Origin: Gibbula magus
Lineage: Eukaryota; Mollusca; Gastropoda; Trochida; Trochidae
NCBI GenBank assembly: GCA_936450465.1
Contig: OW388303.1
Location: forward strand, 8,153,021-8,217,020
Length of the DNA: 64,000 nucleotides
Direction of reading: 5' to 3'
Part shown: positions 23,041 through 36,654 of the stretch, in pieces
Layout: every line of letters begins with the position of its first letter
How positions within the stretch are numbered: the first letter of the stretch is position 1
Notes under the pieces: generated by a model
What the model was told of the DNA's origin: nothing
What the model saw: the letters and a program-made list of their open reading frames with translations, nothing else
Database searches by the model: none
Program-made: the position numbers and the translations under genes

Positions 23041-26000
23041 CCAATCAATTACCATGAATGACAAGTCAGCTATTATTTAGTCATTTATTACTTTTTTCAT
23101 ATATAATTCACCTTAAATCTCACCGTATTTAGGAACTATTTTTGTCTTGACTACAGGCGAGTTATCGTGGTTGAACTCTGAATACATTGAGACAAAGGTG
23201 TTGATTGATCACATTCGATAACTCAAAAGTATAGAAATAGACGACCTATGATGTTTGAGATGAAGCAGTTAAATTAAGTTGAATTACTCTTTGGAAGTTC
23301 CCAAATTGCAAATATTCAGTAGTTTCACCATTTGATTCATACTTATGTCTGGTAATATCGCCAACCAGGTTAAACATGGCTCTGTAAACGAATGTGAATT
23401 TGGGCAATAATTTGTAGACAGAGAGGTTTCCGTTAAAAACATTCAAAGAAGTGCAAAAGCACCCTTGATATACTTCCTTACTAGTTGATAATTTACGTCA
23501 CCTGACTCTTCCTATGACATCATCGTTGCTGTCAGTCTCAATCTACATTGTGACTGTAGTAGAAAATAATGCAGTAATCAACTTTTTGTCAACATTATTA
23601 ACTGACACGAGTTAGAAATGCTATAGTTGACAGACAAGAAATAAGTATTATCGTCTGATCTTGCTAAATTTTTTAGATATTTTAATGTATAAAATAAAAA
23701 AACGTAGTAACGATGTAAACAATTTTGAATGAATTACATTCGTACCATTTTTTTGGCCTTTCTACAAATAAAACATCTTAAATCTTGATTTAGTTTAAAA
23801 CAAGTGACATTTAATATTAAACACCCATTCAGCTCTTATCATTGCACATTGTCAATACCTTTCATGACACTAGCATACAGTGTGCGTGTATTATTACTGT
23901 TCAATATGGTCTTGTCATCAATGCCACATTGATAACGTATCTTATAACAAAGACTCATGATTGTTCCATTCGTTGATGACAATTAAACGTCATGCTAACG
24001 GTCCATAGATCCTTTGAAACATCATTAATCTGTTTCATGTCCTGACACCATTATACAAGATTTATCGATGGTTGTTGTGACTGAAGATATAAGATGACGT
24101 CGTAGTTTGTGTGTGGTCTATGGGAGTATCAATAACTCTCATACATATTAAGGACAATGTCGAATACCTTTGCCTCTTTAAATTGATAGCTATTATGATA
24201 TCGTCTAAGACCGGACTAAACGTTCAGCAATTAATCACATGTGCTTAATTTGACACACGATACTACAGAAAATATTATCATGATAAAGAACCTTTTCCGT
24301 AAAAGCAGAACCCATAACACGATTTAAATTTACACTTCCCATTTATGAATCAATGCACACAATTAATGAAAATATAACTGGATGTAAATTCTGATGGCGT
24401 GCATGTCGTTTAAAGGAAACACGCATGAAATGGATTGCTGTGTACTGGTGTAAACTATCACTAGGTACAAAAAGAGTAGGTTATTTGTCAAGATTGTTAT
24501 TCACATTATGAGATGCAGATCTTTCTTAAAAGAAAGCAAACGCTGTTAATACATAATAGTTAAGGTTTAAGGTTTACAACGGTCTCTCATCGAACATCAT
24601 TGTTTTCAAGTCATTGATCAGTCTTTAACATTTCGATTGATGAGCAAACGCGTTAATAGATTTTAAGCTAAGAAGTTGAACTACTGTCCCATGTGGGCAA
24701 CAACTCCCCATACTAAATTACTAAATTCCTTTCATCTCTCCTTGAAAGCATACTTGAGATATGGATTTTATGTGAATTACGAAGTATTGTGAAAAGATTC
24801 TGAACACATTCCCTGCTTTGATGTAATTGTAAGATTTGATTCTTATTGATTAAGACAGGCATTATTTTTCACGTATCACTTTGAAGTCATTGTAAGAGTG
24901 TATAATTCCATTGATTGAATTGACCCGACTGGCATTATTTTCTATTAACATCTTGCTCCAATAGTGACGACCAGATCATATTGTTGACCACCTTGATCAT
25001 CTCCAGGGTATACATTACGTTCCAATTAATATCTACCCATTCACTGGATTCATCTATGGATCTGACTGATGATTGCATGCACTACATTATCGTTATATTC
25101 CTTCACACAGTAGCCAATCCGATACGCCAATATACTATAACTTGTCTTTGTGACACCCATTTGGAAAAAAACCCTACAAGGGTAGTTCGTGTATTTATCA
25201 GGGAAGGCAGTTCCTTATCTGGATATGCCTTCCCACAATATCCAATCAAATAAGCCTTTACAACCTAACTTGTAGATTCTCGGCCGCAAAACTGAACTGA
25301 AGACCATACGAGAGTTATGACAGAAGCCCAAACTTCTCATCGTCAACACCTGATTTTATAAAATACCAAGTCGGAAAATGCATGAGAGTAGATGAATCTA
25401 CGGTATGAGTAAAGTCCGTTCATTGATCATTTTGCTTAAGCAGTCACTATTGAGAAGGTATTCTTTAAATTTTGTTCCACTTTTAAATCGAAGACCCTTT
25501 TAGTTATAAGGAAAGAAATGCATCTTACAGCAAGTGAAAGTTGATCCTTCGGCTCAGATATGGACGCAAACGTTCAAGACACTAACTCCTGATTCGACTG
25601 AAGCAAAAGCTTATCTGGTATTGAGGCAGTTACGAGTGAAGACGGACAGCTGCATATTGATTCTTCATTCAGTTTACAAGAAGTGTTTAGAAAATATATT
25701 GTTTGATCTTCTCGAGCTAATGTTACTCTTCGTGAATTTCACTGGTAATTTGGGGAATGGCGTCATTCTAAAACATTGACCATAGCCAGTTTTCTTAAAA
25801 TCATTGTGCCTGTCCAAAATCCTTTGTCGCAATGAAGCAAAGGGTATCGCAGATAAATGCAACATCACGTTACAGGGAAAGTAATGTAAGTACACATTAA
25901 TAGACTGACAAGTTTGAAAAGTGTTAAACCATTTCTAATTACATGATATATTGGTCCTTGCATTAGTAGTACGTGTATCCCTGTTCCGTTGTTGTATGGG

Positions 26001-28065
26001 CATTTGTATGTGTACTTAGTACAATGATATTGTCATAGAATATAGTATTACCATGTTGATAAGTATATATTCCAGTTGATATCTATATGCTTTTTTCAAT
26101 AGTAAGCATTGCATTTCGTCCACTCGTTTACTATTCAAAATGACAATATCATGTTCCAAATACACAAAGAAGCTATAAATTGAAAAAATTTAATTATGTT
26201 TAAAATTAAATTAACTGTTAAATATTATTAACATTAACGTACTGTTTACTTTATAACACAAATACATCAGCGGAATTAATTAACTCTATCTCTAATCTAC
26301 GAACAAACTCTGACTTCGTTTTTCCACAGCAACATCAACTTGCTCTTTCTAAGTTATTTAACCAGTGTATAGGTAGATATAATGTCAACAATGTGCTTTA
26401 ATATGCTTTCATATAATACATTGGTATGGAAATCAGCGGTTTCAAACAGGAACAAACTGGGGTCACACATATTGAAAATAAATATATAAGTTGTAAATGA
26501 AACATTAAAGTACGCTTTCCAATTGTGAACGAAAACCATTATTTTAATGTGTGTAGTTGAGACGTTTCAATGTTTAAGTTTCAATATATTTTACAAATAC
26601 ATTAATTATAATTAGTCATAATTATTAATTATAAATAATTATACAAATCATTATTAACTACAGAGGCAACAAGTGTCAAAACTGTTTGAGTCATTGAAAA
26701 TGTAGGTCTATTTTAACAAGTCTTTTAGTGAAATATATAAGAAAACATGATTTTTGGGATAACAACTTTTTAACAACTGGATAACAACATTTCGGAGTGT
26801 ATGAGCATTCATTCAGGTAAATTGTGCCGGGCATTTATGTAGATTTGTTGATGAATACCCTGAAGATCGAAGATGTGAGTCAATGACACTAATATTAGTA
26901 TTCCTCTATTATGTTAAGGAATCTTTAAAACTAAAACAATAATCATATTAAAAGTTAAAAGTTTAGCTTTCTCTTGTGTTTACATATTTGACGGATGTGT
27001 CTTCACATATTAAGTTAATTCTGTTCTCATGAAACGTTATGTCATATATAACACAGTAAACAAGAACATTCCAGCGTATCTCTTAACAGTTAAGACAGTT
27101 TTCGAAAATGTTAATATGCAATAAATTTCACAAAGCAGCACTATGTATACTTTTCGTCTGGAAACGGTTTGTCACAGTTAACACATGACACATTTGCAGG
27201 AAATCCCTTTAGGATTTCATTCCTAGTCTACAGACCAACATGACCAACATGACCGTTAATAGTTAATGGTCACCGTAATCTCTTTAGAGATGAGTCTGAC
27301 CTTTCCAATGGAATATTATACGATAAAAAATGTGGTAAGAAGTCACATTCTTCTTCTTGCAGGGCTGCTTGTTTTCAAGTCAGATAAGAAAAAAACGATT
27401 TTGATTTCCCATATATATATACAAATGTATATGTACGTTCATGGATTGCATCTGCTTACAGGAGATTTCCGAGTGCATCTGCCTGTTGTATGAGCTGTTT
27501 TTGCGTGCATCAGCATATCATGATTTTTAAGCTACATGTATGACAAATTGTCGAATCCAATATAGATATGTTTCTTCATGGTTTATATAATCACAGTAAT
27601 AAACTATTCTAACATATCACGAATTATTTTCAGAAATCAAATTTCTGACGTATAAGATACTTACGAGATACTAAAATAGTAAATAAATAATCTAGGTCAC
27701 TTAAATCTTTGCTGCAGGGTCGACCTTGAACCTAGGAAGATTTCGGAGACATAATAAATCTCCATGTATTGGTCTACCAAGGGAAGTAGTGTTTCGATGA
27801 GTTAGTTCCCAGGTAACAATCAATTATGACTTATCACTTTACTGACTTTACTAACTTTTCTCGACATTAAGAGGGCATTTGAGTTAAATAGAGCTAGTTA
27901 CATCAGTGAATTGTCACTTTGTATATATGGTTTTACAGCATTCATTATCATTAAATGAATATAACTATTTATGTTGGTGTTGTCTGTTTATTTATAATGA
28001 TTATTCATTCAACCATTTTTGTGGACAGTTACTGTTTTACTGTACGTTAGGTAATTGCAAGACAT
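23041..28065. other. Gene-free AT-rich DNA
   Basis: Short open frames only, none with domain motifs, matching splice sites or repeat ends. I see no RNA gene or mobile element with definable boundaries here. Confidence 0.5.
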
Positions 28066-28074
28066 GGAATACAC

Positions 28075-28297
28075 CAACTTCCAAACGCAAGGCATAACTC
28101 TTGCCAGTCTGCATTACTGGCTGATTTAACCCTTGCGGCATTTCCCTAGCTTTCTTGTGTCGAGGCAGTGAATCGCTGCACTGGAAATGCATAGCGGGCC
28201 TGGATTTCTAAACACAGATTTCTTAAGGAAATACTGCAAGGCCTAAATCAGCCAGAAATGGAGACTGGCAAGAGTTATGCCTTGCATTGGGAAGTTG
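28075..28297. mobile_element. 223-bp inverted-repeat DNA element (MITE), copy 2
   Basis: Same family and same length as 233-455, with fewer than ten differences between copies. Ends caacttcc and ggaagttg are inverted repeats. Flanked by a perfect 9-bp duplication ggaatacac (28066-28074 and 28298-28306), different from that of copy 1, which proves independent insertions. Confidence 0.9.
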
Positions 28298-28306
28298 GGA
28301 ATACAC

Positions 28307-29685
28307 AAGAAAACTTCTCAAGGAGCAAAACAATCAAAGACGTCCATGCACTTTTTACACAAGTACGTGTATATATTTCATGCACAAGTCATCCAGATGG
28401 ACAAGTCACCTACAAGGCAGTGTACAGAATCAGTTAACATGTTAGGGTAGACCGATGGATTTAAAAAAAAAAACTGACCAAACATCTTGCACTTTTTAAA
28501 ATTTCGCATTCGCAACCTTTTTGTTATTCTGGCCAATAAAATGGGTCTTGTGTCAAAATAAGTAAGTAGAACATTATGACCTTCAATTAACTCCTATAAA
28601 AAGCCTATCACTGATTAACGAAAAGGTATGGCCCTGGATCATGTGTAACTTCGATAGGTAAAGAGAAGGTCAAGTCACTGTTTGTCAAGGACCATGACTT
28701 TGACGTATTCATTAAAACAACCCAAACTTATAAAATGCACATCTTTATGTACAGAACAGCTTAATTCCAAACAATAAATATGTGCTCTAAGCGCTACATG
28801 GTAAAGCTATTTACAACGATGGTTATTGAGAGTCATCTGTACACAAACGTTGAAACTTGGTAGATAGGTGTATTAAAACCAGTATCCAAGTATGTTAAAT
28901 GTACAGTGCACAGCGAGTCATTCTAGTGCCATTATAATATAGTGATATGCAGTGTTTTTTCATAATATTTTATTAGACTTATATACATGTCAAAATACCA
29001 TATATACTAGGTGCTGATTTCAGTTCAGATAATTTAAAATTGACCCTAAACCAACATTTGATAATTATGTGTTTCAATGCATATGATGCAACAACCAAAT
29101 AATGTGCAGAATCCGATAGTACATGCCCTATTTACCTGCACAATTGTTATATGACCTGTATCTGTGTATGTCTCAAAGTATCTGTATCTACTGTATTTTG
29201 CCTAATTGACGCACGCCAGGCGCGGTGCACTACTTCACCTGTATATCGCCACACTATTGTGTTGATTAAAACATTAAAACATCAACCGTTAGTACTTCTC
29301 GATAAATAAACACAATTGATAAAGTTTGGTCCATGTATATGTGACTCCAAGCACTTGCACCGCAACTGGGATCAGATTGATCAGAAACCTTGCATATGAA
29401 GTTAGCGACTTTTATATTCACTTTCGAATATGGCCACATAAAACCCGCACATGTTGAGTGATTAAGACTTCAGGAGTAACTATCGAACATGAACACAGGT
29501 CAAAAAGTGGTTGAATCTGCTTGCACAATTTTTCCCAAATAAGGTGGATCCGGCGAGGTGTTTCCACTCCTTTTTGTCCTGGGAAGCGATTCAATATCAT
29601 GTGGAATATTTATTTAACAGTCCTTGCATTATTTAGCTTTTTTAATTTATGTCTTGAAATAATGTCATGTTTCTTTCTATGGCAA
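28307..29685. other. Gene-free DNA with a short 'aaggtcaagtcac' repeat patch
   Basis: A patch at about 28590-28740 resembles the degenerate repeat of 4940-5345. The rest shows no coding signal. Confidence 0.45.
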
Positions 29686-29687
29686 AT

Positions 29688-30850
29688 GTACGTAAAACCT
29701 TAAACGTGAACCATTACAATTATAATTGGAAAAAAACCTTTTCAATTGCCTAAACAATTTCAATGTAATTTCTGAAACACGAATTACAAAACTGGTTATA
29801 ACCCCTTTTTCACTTTATAAATAAAACTTGTTATTTATGATTGCCGTTACATTTATTCTAGGACAAATAATGTTAGTGTGTGCCATGATTATTATTACTG
29901 CATGTCGGGAATAAATCATCAACAATTATTTACAGTATATATGCAACATATATGTTCTATTGATAATAAAATGTCATCATTTAATAAATAAAGACTTGAT
30001 GACCAAGCAGATGAGGTACAGTTAGTGCTGGTAAGTGTTCCAAGACTCTCAGGTGGCTGGTTTGAATCCAGAAAAAAACTAATAAGTAAAGTGTCAATGG
30101 TGTGATCCCAATTAGAATAATCTTACATTAGTTCACTTTATTAATGGCTAATATGAAGCCATGGCATTGTTTTAGGTTAGACTGTTACTGTATGTTTCAT
30201 GCAAATAGTACATATAATCTACACGAGGAGATTCCTGTCCGATATTGCAATCTGGAGTTGGTTCATCTCAATATGACGTCCATCCAGCTGACAACTCTCA
30301 TGCCAGTTATACCTGATTATTTAGAATGGCAGGGGAACATATTCTTGGAAAGATCAGTTAACTGAAACCATAGTAAATGAGTTCATAATGGAAATTTATG
30401 TCTGATTTAATATGTTGTTGAATTACTAATTAATAGAGATTAATAGACATATAAATTATGCATGAATCAGAGAGGAAAGTTAGTTCTTTAATAGTAATTG
30501 TTTTTAATTGAATCCCCCTTGAAAGTGAGTGAGTTATTGTTTATTAACGGTGCTTGGGCAATATCACAGCCTTCACGGCGAGGAGCACAGAAAGACACAA
30601 CTCTCGTATTATTCATGTCTGTTTATATAATTCGCCCAAAGTGCAACCGTGCCTTTCTGAACGAAACAGGACAATAAGCTATGTATTTATTCCGATTGAA
30701 AACTTATCATTCAATTCAACACTCCTTCATCATTTAAATCCGTGAAAACTAGCAGCATGGATCGTTACAAGACGTTAAGCAGAATGTCTTCATGTTTCAT
30801 TTTTCAAATTCAAAATCAATTAAACAATTACATATGCCCTGAAACAATTT
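29688..30850. repeat. Local duplication, copy 1 (empty-site allele)
   Basis: Same-strand match to 34964-36028, resuming at 41704-41760. Shared text includes 'gcatgtcgggaataaatcat' and 'ttgataataaaatgtcatca'. The site ttaa at 30775-30778 is intact here, whereas in copy 2 it holds a TTAA-target element. No conserved reading frame. Confidence 0.9.
30002..30072 (+). mobile_element. tRNA-like SINE head (copy in duplication)
   Basis: 'tgaccaagcag' resembles an A box (tggccaagcag in the paired copy at 35280) and 'ggtttgaatcc' a B box (ggttcgaatc at about 35340). The layout recalls a Leu/Ser-type tRNA, but the stems are too eroded for a gene. It duplicated together with its surroundings. Confidence 0.45.
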
Positions 30851-31089
30851 CAGAATGTAAAACAGCCATGAGTAAATGACAAATGTAACCGTTTATTTTC
30901 TAGCCATGATATCACATACTACCCTTGCAATATATACATATTGTGATACAGTTTAGTGCTAAATGGTGGTTGACTGAGCCGACTATTCTGTCTGATACTT
31001 GGTCTCATAGTTCTTGCTTTTGTCCAGGATATTTTTGTTATTATCCAGGAACGCATTATTTCCTTCCAGAAATATACACATGTATATAT

Positions 31090-32115
31090 ATTTAGTGTGT
31101 CATCTATGTCAATACAGTCAGCTTATGTTAATAAAATAAAATCATGTTACACAAGACAAAACACGCATTAAGTTTTCATTAATTAAACTAGCTGAATGAA
31201 AGTTAGGGTAAAACTTCTACCATCCTTTTGGGACTTTTTATTGATATCGATTGTAAAGTAATGTCTGTTTTCTGCATTCCAGACTGTTCCTTTATTATTG
31301 TTGAGAGAAAGGTGATACGTAAAGAACTATGATCCTACAGAGCATGTGGTGGATTCCATCTGTCAAGTATGATTTATAACACCACTTTAAACTATCTTCT
31401 CAAGAATATCATATCATTATATGTGACTCTTGTAGCAAACTATCGGTTTAGAACTATTTCAGATACAGCACATCGAAGAAATATTTATTATATATTCATG
31501 TTATTGATAAGTGATATTGATATGTTAAGATCATCAAAATAACGTTTTACCAAAATGCATCGAATAATCTTTGCACTGATCATCTATCATGTGTCATGTA
31601 ATTCCGCTCAAACTTTGTTCTTCAATTTAATATTAATGGCATAAAGAAAGACATTTAAAATATTGATGAATGTGAAAATCGGACAACTAGTTGTTGAAAC
31701 AAAATATGTTTTGATACTTAACATTAATAATAACAAAGTTGTGTCAATTAGTGCTACAAAGGAAACTAATCCAGTGGAGTATGCTGATGCCTTCCACATA
31801 ATGCAAGTGCTTACTTCAGCTTTGCTTTCACCGGTTTTTAAAAAAAGATAGTTTTGGTAAACATTGTTGTTAGAAGACATGTGAAACACTGAAGCCCCCG
31901 AATATAAACATATTTGTAATCAAAATATCAAAGTGTCTCTTCCAAACGTGAATGATCCGGTTAAGCATTAAAAGTTAACTATCAGTGACCAATTAAATGT
32001 ATGCTCACAAGTCTCAGGGTAAACAATCATAACGTCATCAGAAAGGTCCTATCACATTGGATAAATAAGTATCGAAGTCCTGTTGCTGACCAAACAATTG
32101 CAAGAGTTATGGCCA
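31090..32115. repeat. Dispersed duplication, copy 1 (pair at 51465-51990)
   Basis: Matches 51465-51990 on the same strand: 'aaactagctgaatgaaagtt', 'atgcaagtgcttacttcagc' and 'cgaatataaacatatttgta'. Copy 1 holds about 500 bp more between 31200 and 31715. It ends in the 'gttatggccaagg' repeat class. The short frames on both strands here are not conserved. Confidence 0.8.
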
Positions 32116-33734
32116 AGGATAGGTAAACACTCTATGTCCAATTTAAATTATTTTTCAATATTTTCATATTGTCCTATCATATATCACTTCAATTCCTAAT
32201 GGTATTCCTTTGACAGAGGTTCAGAGGTTATAAAATTTAAAGATCGAAAGTTTGAAATACCAGCATTACCACCAGCTGAGCCACTTGCCTATCTCAGCTT
32301 TTGACAGCGTTTGGAAAAAACATTATATTAAGTCATTTAAAATCTCCTGTCGGTTATAAGTGACCAATTCAATCAATGACTGGGTCAGATTCCATAACAA
32401 TTATAACATAAAGGATATTGTAAGCCATGAATATATGATGATAACATTAGATGAACTAGTTGGGAAGAACTGTCGCAGAAATGACAGCTTGCTAAGCCGC
32501 ACAAGAGACAGGAAATTTGGAAAATAGATCAGGTTATTTGTTTTTACAATACTTTAATGATTTATATCTATCTGTTAAAAAAGAAAGATTCTAATTTCTG
32601 CCCTATTACCTACATATGCAGTTCTATCGCAAATGCTTTTTTCATTGCCTTCATTTTTTAAAATAACTTGTATTTCCCTTTGGCATTTCTTAATGAAACC
32701 TTAGATACTTTGCTTCCAGACGAAATGAATTATTTTTAATTTGAACTAAACCTGAGAAATGTCTTGCAGTATTATTGAGTTTTAAAAATCTTAAACACAA
32801 AAAACAGAACCACCATTTTAAATAAAATGAAAAGGATATGAATGTGTATGGATATTTATCATCTGAATAATGTGTCTGACTGTGTAAATCCACCCTGTTG
32901 CTGGTCTCTTGTCTTCAGTTTTCAGTGAATTTCATTACAAACATTTCACAAGCAACTATTTGTACGTTTTCAATTTTACACACTAGTAAATTATAATACT
33001 CAGTGGTCAACGATATTTCCTAATCAATAGAGTTGTTACAAACGTTATTCAAAATGTCTACTCGTGTCCTTTTTCATTTATTGATACCTAATCCGTTTAC
33101 CCACTCTGTTGATTACTTGGCTGGTACTCGACCTGGACTCTAGAGCCAATGAAGCTGCACATTACACATTCACTATCTTGAATATGTTATTGCTGATTCA
33201 GTAGCTTTACATTACACTTGTGACGTCATCCTATTGTTCTTTCATTACAATTATTTTTCAGTAATGGAGAGTTACACATCACATCATATTTTAAAGTAGC
33301 GCTTAATTTCTTTAACTTTAAAATTCTTTAACTTTTTAAAGCAATTGTGATAAAAGAGCAGTACTTTGAGTGAAATTTAAGTAGGGTAATATCCTCGTAA
33401 CTCTCCATTCCTTAAAAATAATTGAGTGCCCCTCCGGGGCCTCGGCTCGGACATAAGCCTCTACGTATACAAAAAGCCATTCAAGTTGCCTCTTCATGCT
33501 ATCCTTATACAACTTACTGTTGGTGGTTAACTTTGGTAAATCCACCTTTGGAGATGGGATTTTGGTTTCACAAAGACATTTTGAATGATAACTCTGCATT
33601 GATTGAGTTATTCATTTGTATTGTTATCAGGCATGTTCAAACAAATTGGTGTAAGAAATGGTGTGTCATCCATATGACCGAAAGGTTTTCAATTTCAAAG
33701 TCTCGTCATGAAATAATATAACTTACACTTTCGT
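32116..33734. other. Gene-free DNA; small repeat near 33300-33600
   Basis: The minus-strand frame 33336-33599 includes 'ccccggaggggcactcaat', wording typical of a dispersed invertebrate repeat, so I do not call it a gene. No other coding signal. Confidence 0.4.
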
Positions 33735-34030
33735 TCACTAATGGCATGTTGATTTTCTGATGGTGAGTTACAAGTTTCCAATTTGCCAATTTGTTTCTAT
33801 TTGCGTCTATCTGCCTTTTGTCCTTCAGGGAATGTTTTTCAATTGTTCAATTTGACTTTACAATTTGGCATTCCGTGTCTCAAATATAGATTATTGATAG
33901 TTATTTTCAGTTGTAGGAATCGACGGGTTCAGAACATTTGAGGAAGAGGACGCAGTTAGTCTTTCACACGGAAGTGGACAGTTTGATTAAAGTTGATGAT
34001 ATGGATGTCAACTATTTGTGTTCAAAGTAC
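33735..34030. repeat. Dispersed duplicate of 530-830
   Basis: Second copy of the unit described at 530-830, same strand. It lacks the nearby 223-bp MITE, so that MITE either arrived after duplication or lay outside the unit. Confidence 0.7.
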
Positions 34031-34544
34031 AGATGGACATATTTCTACCCCACGAGAATCATGTTTGAGTGCAGAATGATCCCAGGCAAATCACTCGTTA
34101 GTATTAGGACTTAGTTTACGTACTGGTTCCAGTAGGTTCCAATGTGTCAGTCTTTATTTTAATACTCGTAAAAAATAATATATATTTAGCTTTAGTTATA
34201 TATTATGACATTTGAAAATAAATGTATGTGCAGATCCATTACAAATACGGGGTATGTTTATTTATGGACACATGTAGCTGTCTTGAAAGATTGCTCTACA
34301 ATGATTGCATTCAATATAAATAGTCAGTGGGTTGATCACTCTGATCGTCATATCATATTTTTCTGTTAATCTAGCTGTTTGATCAGCAAATCAATGTTAT
34401 CACTGATCTTCCAACTTAGCCGATCAAATATTACAGGTACTAATGTTAAAATATGTTATTGAACACATTAATAAGGAGAGGGTATTTTAAGCTGGATAAC
34501 TTGTTCCCAATCCTTTTCTATGATGGCCGAGAGGGGACATCGCT

Positions 34545-34960
34545 CTAACAACGCGATAAAGTGATATGACAACACGACAAAGAGATATGGTCACACGACA
34601 AAGCGATATAGCAACACGACAAAGCAATAAAGCAACACGACAAAGCAATATAGCAACACGACAAAGGGATAAGGTCGTACGACAAAGCAATAAGGCTGCA
34701 CGACAAAATAAGGCCGCACGACAAAGCCATATGGCCACACGACAAAGCGATATTACAACGCGACAAAGCGATAATAAAACGCGATAAAGCGAAAGACTGA
34801 TAAAGCGATATAGTAGCGCGACAAAGCGATAAAGCGAAAGAGTGATACAGCGAAAGAGAGATAAAGCGATAAAACGAAATAGCGATAAAGTGAAAGAGCA
34901 ATAAAGCGAAACAGCGATGAAGAGAAAGAGCGATAAAGCATAAGAGCGATAAAGCGAAAG
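34545..34960. repeat. Minisatellite, 'gcgataaagcgaaag / acacgacaaagcaata' units
   Basis: Short units of about 10-22 bp built from 'cgacaaagc' and 'gataaagcg' repeat across the block. Its translation gives Ser/Leu/Arg/Tyr-rich or Thr-Arg-Gln-Ser frames on both strands, which are by-products. It ends almost exactly where duplication copy 2 begins (34964). Confidence 0.9.
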
Positions 34961-34963
34961 ATG

Positions 34964-36028
34964 ACGTAAAACCTTCAACGTGAGCAATAACATATATAAT
35001 TGGAAAACTCTGATAGCCGTTACATTTATTTTAGGACAACTAATGTTTGTGTGCGCCATGATTATTATTACTGCATGTCGGGAATAAATCATCAACAATT
35101 ATTTACAGTATATATGCAACATATATGTTCTATTGATAATAAAATGTCATCATTTCATAAATATAGGTCCGTAACCGCAACAACTGTTAATGGATGTCAA
35201 TATCCAATTATCTTTTTCTGTCTCAGGCTGGTGTGCGATAAAACACTTTGTAGATAAGTGTTAATTTTTAAATGAATCGGTGGCCAAGCAGATGAGGGAC
35301 AGTCAGTGCTGGCAATCGCTCCATGACTCCCAGGTGGCTGGTTCGAATCAAGAAAACTAACAAGTAAAGTGTCAATTGTGTGATCCCAATTAGAAGAATC
35401 TTACATTAGTTCACTATCTTGATGGCTTGTAATTCAGATCTGAAGCCATGCAGTTGTTGTAGGTTGTTATGTTTCATACAAATAGTACAAACAATCCTAC
35501 CGAGGAAATTCCTGTCCGATATTGCAATCTGGATTTGGTTCATCACAATATGACGTCCCTCCAGTTGACAACTCTCGTCCAGTTATATCTGATTAGTTAG
35601 AAAGGCAGGGGTTGCAACACCATATTCGCAGGAAGATCAGTTAACTGACAATATAGTAAATAAGTTTATAATGACAATTCATTTCTGATTTAATAATCTG
35701 TTGAATTAGAAATTAGTATGAATAAGTAGACATAACAATTATAAATGAATCAGAAAAGGAATTCGGTTCTTTCATATTATTTTTTAAATAACATACCACT
35801 TAAAAGTGAGTGAGTTATTGCTTAACGCCGCTTAGGAAATATCACTGCCATTAGTGTGGCTAATTTTTATGTCAATTCATACAATTCGCCAAAAATGCAA
35901 ACACGGACTTTCCTAACAAAACACGACAAGCTATTTATTTTCCGAATTAAAACTTATCATTTACTGCAACACTCTTTAATAACTTAACTATTTGAAAACT
36001 AGCAGCATGCATCGTAACAAGACGTTGA
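34964..36028. repeat. Local duplication, copy 2 (occupied allele)
   Basis: Same-strand partner of 29688-30774. The match stops at ttga (36025-36028), where a TTAA-target element was inserted, and resumes at 41704 with ttaagtagaacgtcttcatg. Confidence 0.9.
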
Positions 36029-36214
36029 AGAGCCATCAAGGATGTTAGTTTTGCACATACAAAATTATATGTGGAAAATATTCTTATAACGTCAATTGCT
36101 AGAGAAATCTTTTATCTACAATAAGACATGTGATAAATAATTTTCATATCACGACATTGTAATGAAATTTGGTTTCAAAGAGAAGTCGCGATAACGGTAT
36201 CTGACGTCATATAA
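36029..36214. mobile_element. TTAA-target DNA element, left part (split)
   Basis: Starts AGAGCCATCAAGGATGTT and matches the left 190 bp of the complete element at 56155-56996. Interrupted at 36214 by the 4.85-kb transposon. The left target copy is mutated to ttga. Confidence 0.9.
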
Positions 36215-36654
36215 CGTCGCTGTCGGTTCAAAAGCTTGTAACTAATTTTTTCTAAGTTTTGAGTAAATTAGAAAAAACTTTTTATTTTTTAAACTTATTG
36301 TCATTTTTCATTGATATTTTGGGAATTCTCCTCTATTGTAAATTGCAAAAAAAACAATTACTCATATTTCATGTAAAGTTAAGAGGAAGACGTGGAGCAA
36401 TAGATACAAGGTTTTGAAATAAGTTTCTCACAAAAACTTGTATTTGAAACAACACAAGAAAGTAACAAAAGTATGATTTTTATGATGTTTATTGAAAGAA
36501 ATACATCATTGGAAATATCAAATAAAATAAAAACTTGGAAAATCGAAAACACACATTTAAGTGTTCAATGACGAGTACATTTGGTGACTTTAATGCCTCT
36601 CTCGAACATTAGAGGGCGTGTTGTTGTGATGAAAATAACACTGCAAGACCAAAA

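Noticed and set aside
33336..33599. 87-codon minus-strand frame that looks protein-like
   Set aside because: Its nucleotide text includes a 'ccccggaggggcactcaat' phrase typical of a dispersed repeat, and there are no splice borders or known domains.
34487..35098. 203-codon Ser/Leu/Tyr/Arg-rich minus-strand frame
   Set aside because: It is the translation of the 34545-34960 minisatellite; frames on both strands are equally open and there is no start context or domain.
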